In this document: piece by piece, positions 50,753 through 59,199 of the stretch
Layout: every line of letters begins with the position of its first letter
How positions within the stretch are numbered: the first letter of the stretch is position 1
Assembly (NCBI RefSeq): GCF_947581735.1
Contig: NZ_CANPVT010000002.1
Span: 186,001-250,000, forward strand
Source: Candidatus Palauibacter soopunensis
Lineage (GTDB): Bacteria > Gemmatimonadota > Gemmatimonadetes > Palauibacterales > Palauibacteraceae
Direction: 5' to 3'
DNA length: 64,000 nucleotides
Made by a program: the position numbers and the translations under genes
The notes under the pieces: model-generated
Databases searched by the model: none
What the model was told of the DNA's origin: nothing
The model's input: the letters and a program-made list of their open reading frames with translations, nothing else

Positions 50753-53080
50753 TCACAGGAGCGCCTCGGGATCGCGGTCGATCTCGAGCCGGAGGCCCGA
50801 GCCGGGCTGGCCCCGCTGCTCCCCGAGAAAGCGGAGAACGCCGCCGAGCGTCGCGGCGCGATCCGCCTTGATCAGGAAATGCCACCTCCACCGCTCCCGG
50901 AGCCGATCGATCGGGCAGGGGGCCGGACCGATGACCTCGATCCCGACGAGCCGGCGACCTCGAATCAGCCGTCGCGTCCACTCGGACAGTTCCTCCGCGG
51001 CGTCGATCACGCGGGACTCCGTCTTCCCGGAGATGACGAGGTTCGCGAGCCGGCGGTGCGGCGGATAGCCGGGTTCCTCCCGGTCCGCGAGTTCGCGTTC
51101 CGCGAAGCCGACGTAGTCGTGCTCGGCAGCCGCGGCGAGCGCGTAGTGCCGCGGGCGCGAGGTCTGAACGAGGACCTCCCCCGGCGCCTCGCCCCGCCCC
51201 GCCCGTCCGGCGACCTGCTCCAGGAGTTGGAAGGTGCGTTCGCTGGCCCGGAAGTCCGGCAGGTGGAGACCGACGTCCGCGTTGACGACTCCCACGAGCG
51301 TGACCTCCGGGAAGTCGAGGCCCTTGGCGATCATCTGCGTTCCGAGCAGGATGTCGACTTCCTGCCTGCGGAACGCCTCCAGGATCTCGACGTGCGCCCA
51401 CTTGGAGCCCGTAGTGTCGAGGTCCATGCGGACGATGCCGGCTTCGGGAAAAAGCTCGCCCACGCGGCGTTCGACCTGTTCGGTGCCGACCCCGGCGTAA
51501 CGCGGCGCGGGGCCGCCGCACTCGCCGCAACCGGAGGGCGGCGGGCTCGTCGAACCGCAGTGATGACACACGAGTTGCCTGCGCCGGCGGTGATACGTGA
51601 GGGTCACGGAACACGCGACACAACTCCACACGTGACCGCAGTCCGCGCACTCGGCGAAGGAGGCGTATCCGCGGCGGTTGAGGAAGAGGATCGTCTGCTC
51701 GCCCCGTTCCAGGCGCGCGGCGATCGCCTCCCGCAGCCGTTCGGAGAAGACGCGCGGTCCGCCTCCCGGCGGTGCGTCCTCCGCCTCCTGTCCCGGGCTC
51801 TCGCCGGCGTCGGCGCGCAGGTCGACGAGTTCCACCGAAGGGAGTCCGTGGCCCGTCACGCGTTCCTCGAGTTCGAGCAGGCGATAGCGCCCGGTCCGCG
51901 CGTTCTCCCAGCTCTCGAGGGCCGGCGTCGCGGATCCGAGCACGCACAGACACCCTTCCAGCCGCGCGCGCATGATCGCGACGGAACGGGCGTGGTAACG
52001 CGGTACGTCGGACTGCTTGTAGCTGCTCTCGTGCTCCTCGTCGACGATGATGGCGCCCAGATTCCGGACCGGCGCGAACACCGCCGAGCGCGGGCCGATC
52101 GCGATCCGCTTCCTCCCCTCGCGCAGGCTGCGCCAGGCGTCGAAGCGTTCCCCGTCGGAGAGCCCGGAGTGCAGCACGGTGACCTCGTCGCCGAAGCGGG
52201 CGCGGAAGCGCTGCACGGTCTGGGGCGTGAGAGCGATCTCCGGGACGAGGAAGATGCCGGAGCGGCCCAGCGCGAGTTGACGCTCCAGCACTTCCAGGTA
52301 GACGGCGGTCTTGCCCGAACCCGTCACGCCGCGCAGGAGCGCGACGCGCCCCGGCGCATCGAGGCGCTCGAGATCTTCCACGACCTGGGTCTGGTCCGGC
52401 GTCAGGGTGAACCGGGCCTCCGGTTCCACCGGTCCGGCGAACGGATCCCGCTCCACCTCGCGCTCCACGAACTCCGCGAGGCGCCGCTCCACGAGCCCGT
52501 TGAGCACGCCCCGGCTGAAGCCGAGTTGCTTCAGCAGGTGCCCGACGCCTGCCTGCCCGCCGACCGACTCGAGCGTCTCGTACAACTCGCGCTGCCGCTT
52601 CGCCCGCCCGAAGGCGCGGTCGCGTTCGCTCAGCGTTCGCAGTTCGCGCACAAGCCGCAGCACGCGCTCGGTGCGCGGCCGTGCGGGGCTCCCTCCGCCG
52701 GCCCGGGACCCGAGCGCACCCGGGGGGAGGGCCGCCCTCAGCACAACGCCGAGAGGCGCCACGTAGTAGTCCGAGATCCACCGGCAGAGATCGAGGAGAG
52801 GCGCGGCGATCACGGGGGCTTCGTCGAGGACGCCCCGCAGCTCCCGCAATCGCGGTTTCCGTTCCCGGTCCGTCCTCAGCCCGAGGCGATCCACGACTCC
52901 GACCGCCGTCCCGCCGTGGAGCGGCACGCGAACCCGCACGCCCGGTTCCACGGCGCCGACGAGCGAGGCGGGGATCGCGTAGGCGAGCGTACCGAGGAAC
53001 GTCCGCGCGACCGCCACCTCGCAAACGCCGGCGGAGCCTGCCTCCCGCGGCGCCTTCACGCGGCGGCCTTCGCTTGACAC
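50753..53080 (-). CDS. priA: Primosomal replication-restart helicase PriA
   Basis: The 775-residue protein has an N-terminal DNA-binding domain (about 20-110), Walker A RGVTGSGKTAVYLE, the DEEH box VDEEHESSYKQ and the zinc-binding insertion CADCGHVWSCVACS...CHHCG...CGECGG. Helicase motifs V-VI follow: GTQMIAKGLDFPEV and EQVAGRAGRG. PriA reloads the replisome at stalled forks. The start is GTG 53080; later GTG codons are possible. It is divergent from the HNH gene over about 50 bases. Confidence 0.96.
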   Translation of the reverse strand: MSSEGRRVKAPREAGSAGVCEVAVARTFLGTLAYAIPASLVGAVEPGVRVRVPLHGGTAVGVVDRLGLRTDRERKPRLRELRGVLDEAPVIAAPLLDLCRWISDYYVAPLGVVLRAALPPGALGSRAGGGSPARPRTERVLRLVRELRTLSERDRAFGRAKRQRELYETLESVGGQAGVGHLLKQLGFSRGVLNGLVERRLAEFVEREVERDPFAGPVEPEARFTLTPDQTQVVEDLERLDAPGRVALLRGVTGSGKTAVYLEVLERQLALGRSGIFLVPEIALTPQTVQRFRARFGDEVTVLHSGLSDGERFDAWRSLREGRKRIAIGPRSAVFAPVRNLGAIIVDEEHESSYKQSDVPRYHARSVAIMRARLEGCLCVLGSATPALESWENARTGRYRLLELEERVTGHGLPSVELVDLRADAGESPGQEAEDAPPGGGPRVFSERLREAIAARLERGEQTILFLNRRGYASFAECADCGHVWSCVACSVTLTYHRRRRQLVCHHCGSTSPPPSGCGECGGPAPRYAGVGTEQVERRVGELFPEAGIVRMDLDTTGSKWAHVEILEAFRRQEVDILLGTQMIAKGLDFPEVTLVGVVNADVGLHLPDFRASERTFQLLEQVAGRAGRGEAPGEVLVQTSRPRHYALAAAAEHDYVGFAERELADREEPGYPPHRRLANLVISGKTESRVIDAAEELSEWTRRLIRGRRLVGIEVIGPAPCPIDRLRERWRWHFLIKADRAATLGGVLRFLGEQRGQPGSGLRLEIDRDPEALL

Positions 53081-53131
53081 GTCGCGGCCGGGTTGCTTGT
53101 TTTCCGCACCGAATCCAATGGGGGGTCGCTC

Positions 53132-53680
53132 ATGGGCTGTCTGGCCCTGAACGCTTCATACGAGCCGCTGACGATCATTCCGGTCCGGCGCGCCGTTCGC
53201 CTGCTCATCGACCGGAAGGCCGACGCGCTGGAAGTGGATTCGGCACGTCCAATCCGCTCCGAGCGCGTACAGATGGATACGCCGGTCGTCATCCGTCTCG
53301 TCCGGTTCATCCAGATCCCCCGCCGTTTCCGCCGCCAGGTCACGAACACCTTCCTGTTCGCGCGCGACGCCTATTGCTGTCAGTACTGCGGCCGTCACCG
53401 ACGGGAACTGGGGTATCGCGAGTCGCTGACCCGCGATCACGTGATTCCGATCTCACGCGGCGGAGACAACGGGTGGTCGAACGTGGTCACGGCCTGCAGC
53501 AAGTGCAACCTGAAGAAGGCGGATCGTCTGCTGGGCGAATGCGGGTTCTCGCTCCCGGCGGAGCCCCGGGAACCCAACCACGTCGAGTTGATCTGGGCCG
53601 TCCGCAGGGTCACGCCGGTGCAGGCCAGGTACATCGGCATGTTCTACGGCGAGGACGTGCTGCGGGCGCTGACCCCCTGA
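53132..53680 (+). CDS. HNH endonuclease
   Basis: The 182-residue protein has the HNH motif LTRDHVIPISRGGDNGWSNV and zinc cysteines CCQYCG and CSKCNLKK. The N-terminal half (MGCLALNASYEPLTIIPVRR...) matches a widespread chromosomal HNH family whose role is unknown. A perfect TTGACA overlaps the priA start codon, but no good -10 follows. ATG 53132 is preferred; 53093 would lengthen it by 13 residues. Confidence 0.9.
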   Translation: MGCLALNASYEPLTIIPVRRAVRLLIDRKADALEVDSARPIRSERVQMDTPVVIRLVRFIQIPRRFRRQVTNTFLFARDAYCCQYCGRHRRELGYRESLTRDHVIPISRGGDNGWSNVVTACSKCNLKKADRLLGECGFSLPAEPREPNHVELIWAVRRVTPVQARYIGMFYGEDVLRALTP

Positions 53681-53713
53681 GTTCGGCCCGGCCGGTCGGC
53701 TGATCGCACCGTC

Positions 53714-54268
53714 ATGAATATGACCGGGTTCGGAATCGGCGAGATCCTCCTCATCGCGATGCTCGTGCTCATCGTGTTCGGGCCCCGCCGCCTGCCGGAG
53801 GTCACCCGCACCATCGGCAAGGGGATCCGCGAGTTCCGGAAGGGGATGAACGAGATTCAGCGCGAACTCGAGGCCGCCGGCCGGGAGACGCAGTGGAAGT
53901 CGCCGCCCACGCCTTCGAAACCCGCGACCGCGGGCCAAGCGACGATCGCCGGAACCGCGACCGCCGCCGGAACCGCCGCGGCCACCGGGGCGTCCCCCGC
54001 CTCCGCGGACGAAACGGAGGACGAAGAGGACGCCCCCGAAGCGACTGCCGAAGCGACTGCGGGGCCCGTCCTGGAGGAACAGGAACCGCCCACGCCGCGC
54101 GATGAAGCGGATCCGGCTCAGGAGTTCATCGATCCCTGGTCCACGGATTCCTCGCGTCCGACGTTCGGCCCGAAGTCGTCCTCGGAGCCCGTGATCGCCC
54201 CGCCTACGACCGAGCCGGAGCCGCCGGAGCCGTCTGAAGAGGAGGATCCGGCGACGGCCCCCCAATGA
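53714..54268 (+). CDS. tatA: TatA/TatB-family twin-arginine translocase component
   Basis: The 184-residue protein opens with the membrane helix GIGEILLIAMLVLIVFGPRRLPEV and an amphipathic helix with RTIGKGIREFRKGM. The Phe-Gly hinge is typical. The tail (about 65-184) is long, Ala/Pro/Glu-rich and low-complexity, longer than most TatA. It could be TatB instead. Several Tat substrates occur in this window. Its end overlaps the convergent gene by 65 bases. Confidence 0.88.
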   Translation: MNMTGFGIGEILLIAMLVLIVFGPRRLPEVTRTIGKGIREFRKGMNEIQRELEAAGRETQWKSPPTPSKPATAGQATIAGTATAAGTAAATGASPASADETEDEEDAPEATAEATAGPVLEEQEPPTPRDEADPAQEFIDPWSTDSSRPTFGPKSSSEPVIAPPTTEPEPPEPSEEEDPATAPQ

Positions 54269-55766
54269 GAGCGCGGTAGCGGCGGTTATCCCCTTCCAGC
54301 GCCCTCAGCAACTCGATCGCCGCCGGCGCTCCGGTCCCGGACAGGTCCGGGAGCCCGGGGTCCGCGATGCGCGCACGCGGCGGCTCCGCATCGGTGCCGG
54401 CGGTCCCGCGGAACTCGATGGCCAGCCGTCGGCCGCGCTCGCACGGGTCGCACAGGAGGCCGTCCTCCACCGCCGATCCGTCGATCGTCCACGATCCCTC
54501 CGTACCTCGGAGCACGAAGCCGGCCAGGGTATCCGGAACCCGCAGCGTGCCGCGCCACACGCCGTCCGTCCCGGCAGCGAGCGCCAACTCCAGCGCGCCG
54601 TGGAGCGCTCTCAGCACGGGCGCCGCCGGCATGCGCCCCTCGCCCTCGCCATCTCCGCCGTCCCAGCGGAACTCGCCCTTCATGCCGTCGTTGCGCAGCG
54701 CGGCCTCACGGAGCTTCCGGAAGGGGAGAACGCCCTCGAAGGAGAGGGGCACGCCCGGCTCGAGGTCGTTGGAGGCGGCGACGAACGACTCGTCCGCGAG
54801 GCGCAACTCCACGGAACCCTGTCTCGGCGCCGGGGCACGGGGTTCCGGCCGGCCCAGCAGCTGAGCGACCATCCGCGCCCGCATTCCTTCCGGGTCGGTC
54901 GGGCCGGTCTCATCGTCCCTCTCACCCGCCTCACCCGCTTCGCCCGCCTCGCCCGGGGCGCCGCCGCTCCGGCGGGGGAGATCGAAGGGGTTCCGGAAGC
55001 CGGGCGGGAGACGCTGGATCCCCGGGGCGCCGGCACCCTCCACGCCGGCCTCGAACTCGCGACCCCAGCTCGCCAGCTCGTAGCTGATGGCGGCCCGGAG
55101 ATCATCGTCGTCCGGGTGCCAGGCGAGCCCCGTGATGCGGGGAGTCGAGACCGTCACGACACCCTCGGGCCAGGTCGGCCGCACGCCGGGAGGGCGGGAG
55201 GCCTGCACGGTCAACCGGTCGCCGGAGCGGTCGTCGCGCCTCGTCCCCACGTTCGGACCCGCGTCGGCGGAGAGCCGCGCGGTGAGCGAACGATCACACC
55301 CGGGGTCGCCGTCGAGCACGACGAGGAGCGTGTTCCAACCCGCTGCCAGCCGCACCTCGCGGGCGGTTCCGTCGTACGCGAGGTGCTGCGCGTTCACCCA
55401 CGCCTCGAGCCGCGCGCAGGGCTCGACGCCCAGTTCGAGCCGCACGCTGGCGTCCGCGGATGACTTCAGGTACACGTGGGCGAGCGTCGCCTGTCCGGTT
55501 TCCGCGAACTCCGAGAAATCCATCGCCGCCTGTCCATCGCGGCGAAAGAGCGACCACGTACCCGCGGCCGTTTCGAGGTTCCGGTCGGGGAATCGGTCCG
55601 GCCCCGCCACCGGGAGCGGGGGGGTGCCCGCCGCGTGCTCCGCGCTCGTGACCAGCCAGCGGTCGACCGGGATCTCCTGGGCGCGCACGGCTTCGGGGGC
55701 GAGCGCGGACGCTCCCCAGGCGGACAGCACGAGTGAGAGCAGAGTTCGTCGAGCCAGGCGATGCAT
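54204..55766 (-). CDS. Exported protein of unknown function
   Basis: The 520-residue product starts at ATG 55766 with a clear signal peptide (LSLVLSAWGASALAPEAVRAQ). The N-terminal part reads like a beta-sandwich with two Cys, AHVYLKSSADASVRLELG and AGWNTLLVVLDGDPG, as in galactose-binding-like domains. A low-complexity GEAGEAGEAGE segment (from a nine-base DNA repeat) divides it from the C-terminal part, where strands near residue 400 include two Cys (LLCDPCERG). Function unknown. Confidence 0.55.
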   Translation of the reverse strand: MHRLARRTLLSLVLSAWGASALAPEAVRAQEIPVDRWLVTSAEHAAGTPPLPVAGPDRFPDRNLETAAGTWSLFRRDGQAAMDFSEFAETGQATLAHVYLKSSADASVRLELGVEPCARLEAWVNAQHLAYDGTAREVRLAAGWNTLLVVLDGDPGCDRSLTARLSADAGPNVGTRRDDRSGDRLTVQASRPPGVRPTWPEGVVTVSTPRITGLAWHPDDDDLRAAISYELASWGREFEAGVEGAGAPGIQRLPPGFRNPFDLPRRSGGAPGEAGEAGEAGERDDETGPTDPEGMRARMVAQLLGRPEPRAPAPRQGSVELRLADESFVAASNDLEPGVPLSFEGVLPFRKLREAALRNDGMKGEFRWDGGDGEGEGRMPAAPVLRALHGALELALAAGTDGVWRGTLRVPDTLAGFVLRGTEGSWTIDGSAVEDGLLCDPCERGRRLAIEFRGTAGTDAEPPRARIADPGLPDLSGTGAPAAIELLRALEGDNRRYRALIGGPSPDPPLQTAPAAPARS

Positions 55767-55914
55767 CGTGTGTTCCCTCATATGGCCGTCATCCACGGGC
55801 GGACTCTCTCCAGACGATTAAACATGGGGCTTTCGTCACACGATGCGCACCCGGACCTGGCAGGCCGCCCGATTTCGGTTGCCGCCCGGGAGCGCCCCGA
55901 ACAACTTGGTCATC

Positions 55915-56439
55915 ATGCACAACGTGGTGGAACTGCGGGTGAACGGAGACCGGCGCCGGGTCGGAGTGCCGTCCCACTACACCCTCCTCGAAACCCTCCG
56001 GTACGGGCTCGGCCTCACGGGATCGAAGCAGGGGTGCGACAAGGGGGACTGCGGGGCGTGCACGGTGCTCCGCGATGGCGAGGCCGTGCTCTCCTGCATC
56101 ATGCCGGTGCACGAGGCCACGGGTCACGAGATCACGACCGTCGAAGGTCTCGCGGACGCGTCCGGCCCCCACCCGCTCCAGGATGCCTTCGATCTCACGG
56201 GAGGGGCGCAATGCGGCTTCTGCACACCGGGCATTCTCTGCTCGGCCCATGGACTGCTGACCCGCGATCCGGACCCCGCTCGCGAGGACGTCGCGCGGGC
56301 GCTCTCCGGCAATCTCTGCCGCTGCACGGGCTATACGAAGATCTTCGAGGCCGTGGACATCGCCGCCGAAGCGATCCGGACCGGCGAGACCCCCGAGGCG
56401 ATCGTCTCCCGGCGGCACGATCCGGAGGGAGCCGCATGA
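55915..56439 (+). CDS. Orphan 2Fe-2S subunit (xanthine dehydrogenase small-subunit type)
   Basis: The 174-residue protein has both cluster motifs: GCDKGDCGACTV with a following Cys, and GAQCGFCTPG with LCRCTGY. It lacks a Tat signal and looks cytoplasmic. Normally it partners with molybdopterin and FAD subunits, but none is adjacent. It is coupled by ATGA to an exported RidA-like gene. The large subunit may be elsewhere in the genome, or the protein may have a separate electron-transfer job. Confidence 0.85.
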   Translation: MHNVVELRVNGDRRRVGVPSHYTLLETLRYGLGLTGSKQGCDKGDCGACTVLRDGEAVLSCIMPVHEATGHEITTVEGLADASGPHPLQDAFDLTGGAQCGFCTPGILCSAHGLLTRDPDPAREDVARALSGNLCRCTGYTKIFEAVDIAAEAIRTGETPEAIVSRRHDPEGAA

Positions 56440-57005
56440 TCTCGCTCTCACAGCGATCCGGGCGCGCGTCGCGCTCCGTCTTCGGCGCGCTCGCGGGACT
56501 CTTCGTCCTCCTGCCCCTGGCCGCCGGAGCCGCCGCCCAGACTCCGGAAGAGCGTCTCGCCGAACTCGGGATCGAACTTCCGACCCCGGATGCGCCGACC
56601 GCCAACTTCGTGAAGGCGGTGACGACCGGGAATCTCGTTTTCCTCGCCGGCCACGGCCCCTGCGGCGGCCTGGACGAGAGCAACACCGGGAAGGTCGGCC
56701 TCGATCACACGGTCGAGGAGGGCTACGAGATCGCGCGCTGGGTCGGCGTCTGCCTCCTCGCGTCGCTCGCGCGCGAGATCGGCGACCTGTCCCGCGTGAA
56801 GCGCATCGTGCGCGTGTTCGGGATGGTGAACACGCCTCCGGACTTCACGCAGCACTCGCAGGTCATCAACGGCTGCTCCGACCTCATGGAACAGGTGTTC
56901 GGCCCCGCGATCTCGAAGCACGCCCGCGCGGCCGTGGGCATGGCGTCCCTCCCGCGCGACCAGTCCGTCGAGATCGAGATGCTTGTCGAACTCCACGATC
57001 CGTGA
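56436..57005 (+). CDS. Exported RidA/YjgF-family protein
   Basis: The 189-residue protein begins with a signal peptide (SVFGALAGLFVLLPLAAGAAAQ, about residues 14-35) followed by a RidA domain. LVFLAGHGPCGG, VKRIVRVFGMVNTPPDF and the C-terminal HARAAVGMASLPRDQSVEIEM retain the Arg that binds carboxylates of enamine intermediates. Ordinary RidA is cytoplasmic; an exported form suggests a different substrate. ATG 56436 overlaps the previous stop. A serine-hydrolase lipoprotein gene follows. Confidence 0.88.
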   Translation: MISLSQRSGRASRSVFGALAGLFVLLPLAAGAAAQTPEERLAELGIELPTPDAPTANFVKAVTTGNLVFLAGHGPCGGLDESNTGKVGLDHTVEEGYEIARWVGVCLLASLAREIGDLSRVKRIVRVFGMVNTPPDFTQHSQVINGCSDLMEQVFGPAISKHARAAVGMASLPRDQSVEIEMLVELHDP

Positions 57006-57021
57006 TCGCACGGCCGCCCGC

Positions 57022-58521
57022 ATGCGTCCGGTAGCCCCCGCCGCCCTCCTCCCGCTCGTCGCCGTCGCCCTGCTCGCCGGGTGCGGAGGCGCCGGAGATC
57101 CGGCTTCGTCTTCCGACCTCGCGCGCGGGATCGACGCCGTGTTCGCCGATCTGGACCGCCCGGGCTCGGCGGGCGCCGCCGTGTCGGTCATCCGCGACGG
57201 CGAGATCATTCACTCGCGCGGCTACGGCTACGCCCAGATCGAGCATGGCGTCCCCGTCACTCCGCGCACGGTCTTCCACGTCGCTTCCGTGTCCAAGCAG
57301 TTCACCGCCATGGCAGTGACCATGCTCGCGGCCGAGGGGGCGCTCTCGCTCGACGACCGTGTACAGGCGCACCTCGGGTTCGTCCCGGAGTTCGAGCATC
57401 CGGTCACCGTCCGCCAGATGATCCACCACACGAGCGGGATCCGGGACCAGTGGCAGCTTCTCGGGATCTCCGGCTGGCGCCTCGACGACGTGATCACGAC
57501 AGAACAGATCCTCGGCCTCATGTCGCGCCAGCGGGAACTCAACTTCGTGCCCGGCTCGGAGTACCTCTACTCCAACATGGGCTACACTCTCCTCGCCCAG
57601 ACGGCGGCAGCGGTCAGCGGCATGTCCTTTCCGGAGTTCACCGCCGCGAGGATCTTCCGGCCGCTCGGCATGGACCGAACCCACTTCCACGATGACCACG
57701 AACACATCGTCCCCGACCGCGCCTATTCCTACCGGCCGGTGCCGACGGACGACGATGGGAGGGGGGAGGGAGGCGGGGTGGGGCGGGAACCGGAGTACAC
57801 CAAGGCGGTTCTCAGCTACGCGAACGCGGGGGCGACGAGCCTCTTTACGACGGCGGACGACCTCGCCCGCTGGCTCGACAACTTCCGGCACGAGACGGTC
57901 GGCGGCACGCAGGTGATGGAGATGATGACGACGCGCGGGATCCTGAACAGCGGAGACACGATCCCGTACGCGCATGGCCTCAGCATCGGCGACCACCGCG
58001 GCCTGCGCACGGTGGGGCACGGAGGCGCCGACGCGGGGTTCCGGACGCAGGCGACCTGGTATCCCGAGGCGGACGTCGGGGTCGTCGTCCTCACGAACGT
58101 CGCCAACGGCAACCCGGGCGGCCGGGCACGACAGGTGGCGGAAGTCGTCCTCGCCGAGGTCTTTCCCGAGGCGGCTCCGGAGGAGGACGACGATGCGCCT
58201 TCACCAGCCGCAGATTCCGTCCCGCCTCCGGCATCCGACCCGGCGACGCTGGCCGAGTATGCGGGCAGCTACTACAGCCCGGAACTTGACGCGCTATACC
58301 ACATCGAGGTGACGGACGAAGGACTCGTCGCGCGCCACATACGCCACGGCGACATCGCCCTCGAGCCGCGAGCCCGCGACGAGTTCGCCACGGACCGCTG
58401 GTTCATGCGCGAGGTGCGCTTCGAACGCGCGCCGGACGGCTCCGTCCCGGCGCTGCGCGTGGGCGGCGGCCGGGTCCGGAACCTGCTCTTCATCAAGCTG
58501 ACCCGCCCCCTTCCCGGGTAG
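57022..58521 (+). CDS. Serine hydrolase lipoprotein (beta-lactamase class C family)
   Basis: The 499-residue protein has a clear lipobox, VALLAGCGG. The nucleophile is in HVASVSKQFTAMA (SxxK); YSNMGYTLLAQ gives YxN, and HGGADAGFRT takes the KTG place. An acidic proline-rich linker (about 385-415) precedes a C-terminal lipocalin-like domain of about 90 residues. This matches D-aminopeptidase or esterase relatives that cleave D-amino-acid peptides. It may be co-transcribed with the RidA gene. Confidence 0.88.
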   Translation: MRPVAPAALLPLVAVALLAGCGGAGDPASSSDLARGIDAVFADLDRPGSAGAAVSVIRDGEIIHSRGYGYAQIEHGVPVTPRTVFHVASVSKQFTAMAVTMLAAEGALSLDDRVQAHLGFVPEFEHPVTVRQMIHHTSGIRDQWQLLGISGWRLDDVITTEQILGLMSRQRELNFVPGSEYLYSNMGYTLLAQTAAAVSGMSFPEFTAARIFRPLGMDRTHFHDDHEHIVPDRAYSYRPVPTDDDGRGEGGGVGREPEYTKAVLSYANAGATSLFTTADDLARWLDNFRHETVGGTQVMEMMTTRGILNSGDTIPYAHGLSIGDHRGLRTVGHGGADAGFRTQATWYPEADVGVVVLTNVANGNPGGRARQVAEVVLAEVFPEAAPEEDDDAPSPAADSVPPPASDPATLAEYAGSYYSPELDALYHIEVTDEGLVARHIRHGDIALEPRARDEFATDRWFMREVRFERAPDGSVPALRVGGGRVRNLLFIKLTRPLPG

Positions 58522-58549
58522 GGGCCCGGCGGCGTCCGCCGCGCGCGGG

Positions 58550-59107
58550 TCATGAACCGCCGGGGTCCTCCGCGGCGAGGCGGTCGATGACGAGCGGCGT
58601 GATGTCGACGCGTTCGCTGAACAGGATGATGATGGGGCTCGTCGCGTTCAGGATCAGGTCGTACCCCAGTTCCGCCTGGATCGCCTCGATCACCGGCGCG
58701 AGTTCCGCGCGGATCCGCTCGCGTCCGTCGTTCTGCAGCGCGGTCGCTTCCTCTTGCTTGTCCTGCTGGTAGCGCTGGAAGGCCGTGAGGGCGTCCTGGT
58801 ACTCGCGCTCGAGCACCCGCTGCTCATCGACGGTCAGGCTGTCCGCCTCGGCCACGCGCAGCTCGATCGCGCGCACCGCTTCCTGGCGCACCTGCAGCTC
58901 GGCGGCGAGTTCCTGCTGGAAGTCCGTGAGTTGCTGTGCGAGCACCTGTCCCGCCGGAGACCCGAACGCGGCCGCGTCCAGATCGATGACGCCGATGCTG
59001 AGCGGCGCCTCTGCGGTTTGCACCTCGGCCTGTCCCGCCAGCGTCACGGGCGCCAGCGCCAGGAGCAGCGTGGCGAACGAAAACACAAGACGTGCGTACC
59101 TTTCCAT
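58550..59107 (-). CDS. OmpH/Skp-family periplasmic chaperone
   Basis: The 185-residue protein has a signal peptide (RLVFSFATLLLALAPVTLAGQA) and long coiled-coil helices (QQLTDFQQELAAELQVRQEAV...), with a short strand SIGVIDLDAAAF as in Skp. Skp trimers carry unfolded outer-membrane proteins across the periplasm. ATG 59107 follows AGGGAG. bamA and lpxD, frequent neighbours, are not here. It is divergent from the amidohydrolase gene and convergent with the serine-hydrolase gene. Confidence 0.85.
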   Translation of the reverse strand: MERYARLVFSFATLLLALAPVTLAGQAEVQTAEAPLSIGVIDLDAAAFGSPAGQVLAQQLTDFQQELAAELQVRQEAVRAIELRVAEADSLTVDEQRVLEREYQDALTAFQRYQQDKQEEATALQNDGRERIRAELAPVIEAIQAELGYDLILNATSPIIILFSERVDITPLVIDRLAAEDPGGS

Positions 59108-59199
59108 CGTTCTCCCTCTATTGGAACCTTCCACGGCGGGTCTACCCTTCGGGGGGACCGCACCGGTTTCATCGTCACGGAACACGAAAGTAACGCGAT

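Noticed and set aside
54930..54960. Nine-base tandem repeat encoding Gly-Glu-Ala
   Set aside because: It is a short low-complexity linker inside a gene, not a mobile or CRISPR-like repeat.
58527..58541. CGGCGG-CGT-CCGCCG hairpin between convergent serine-hydrolase and OmpH genes as a bidirectional terminator
   Set aside because: Short stem and no T-tract on either side, so I do not call it.
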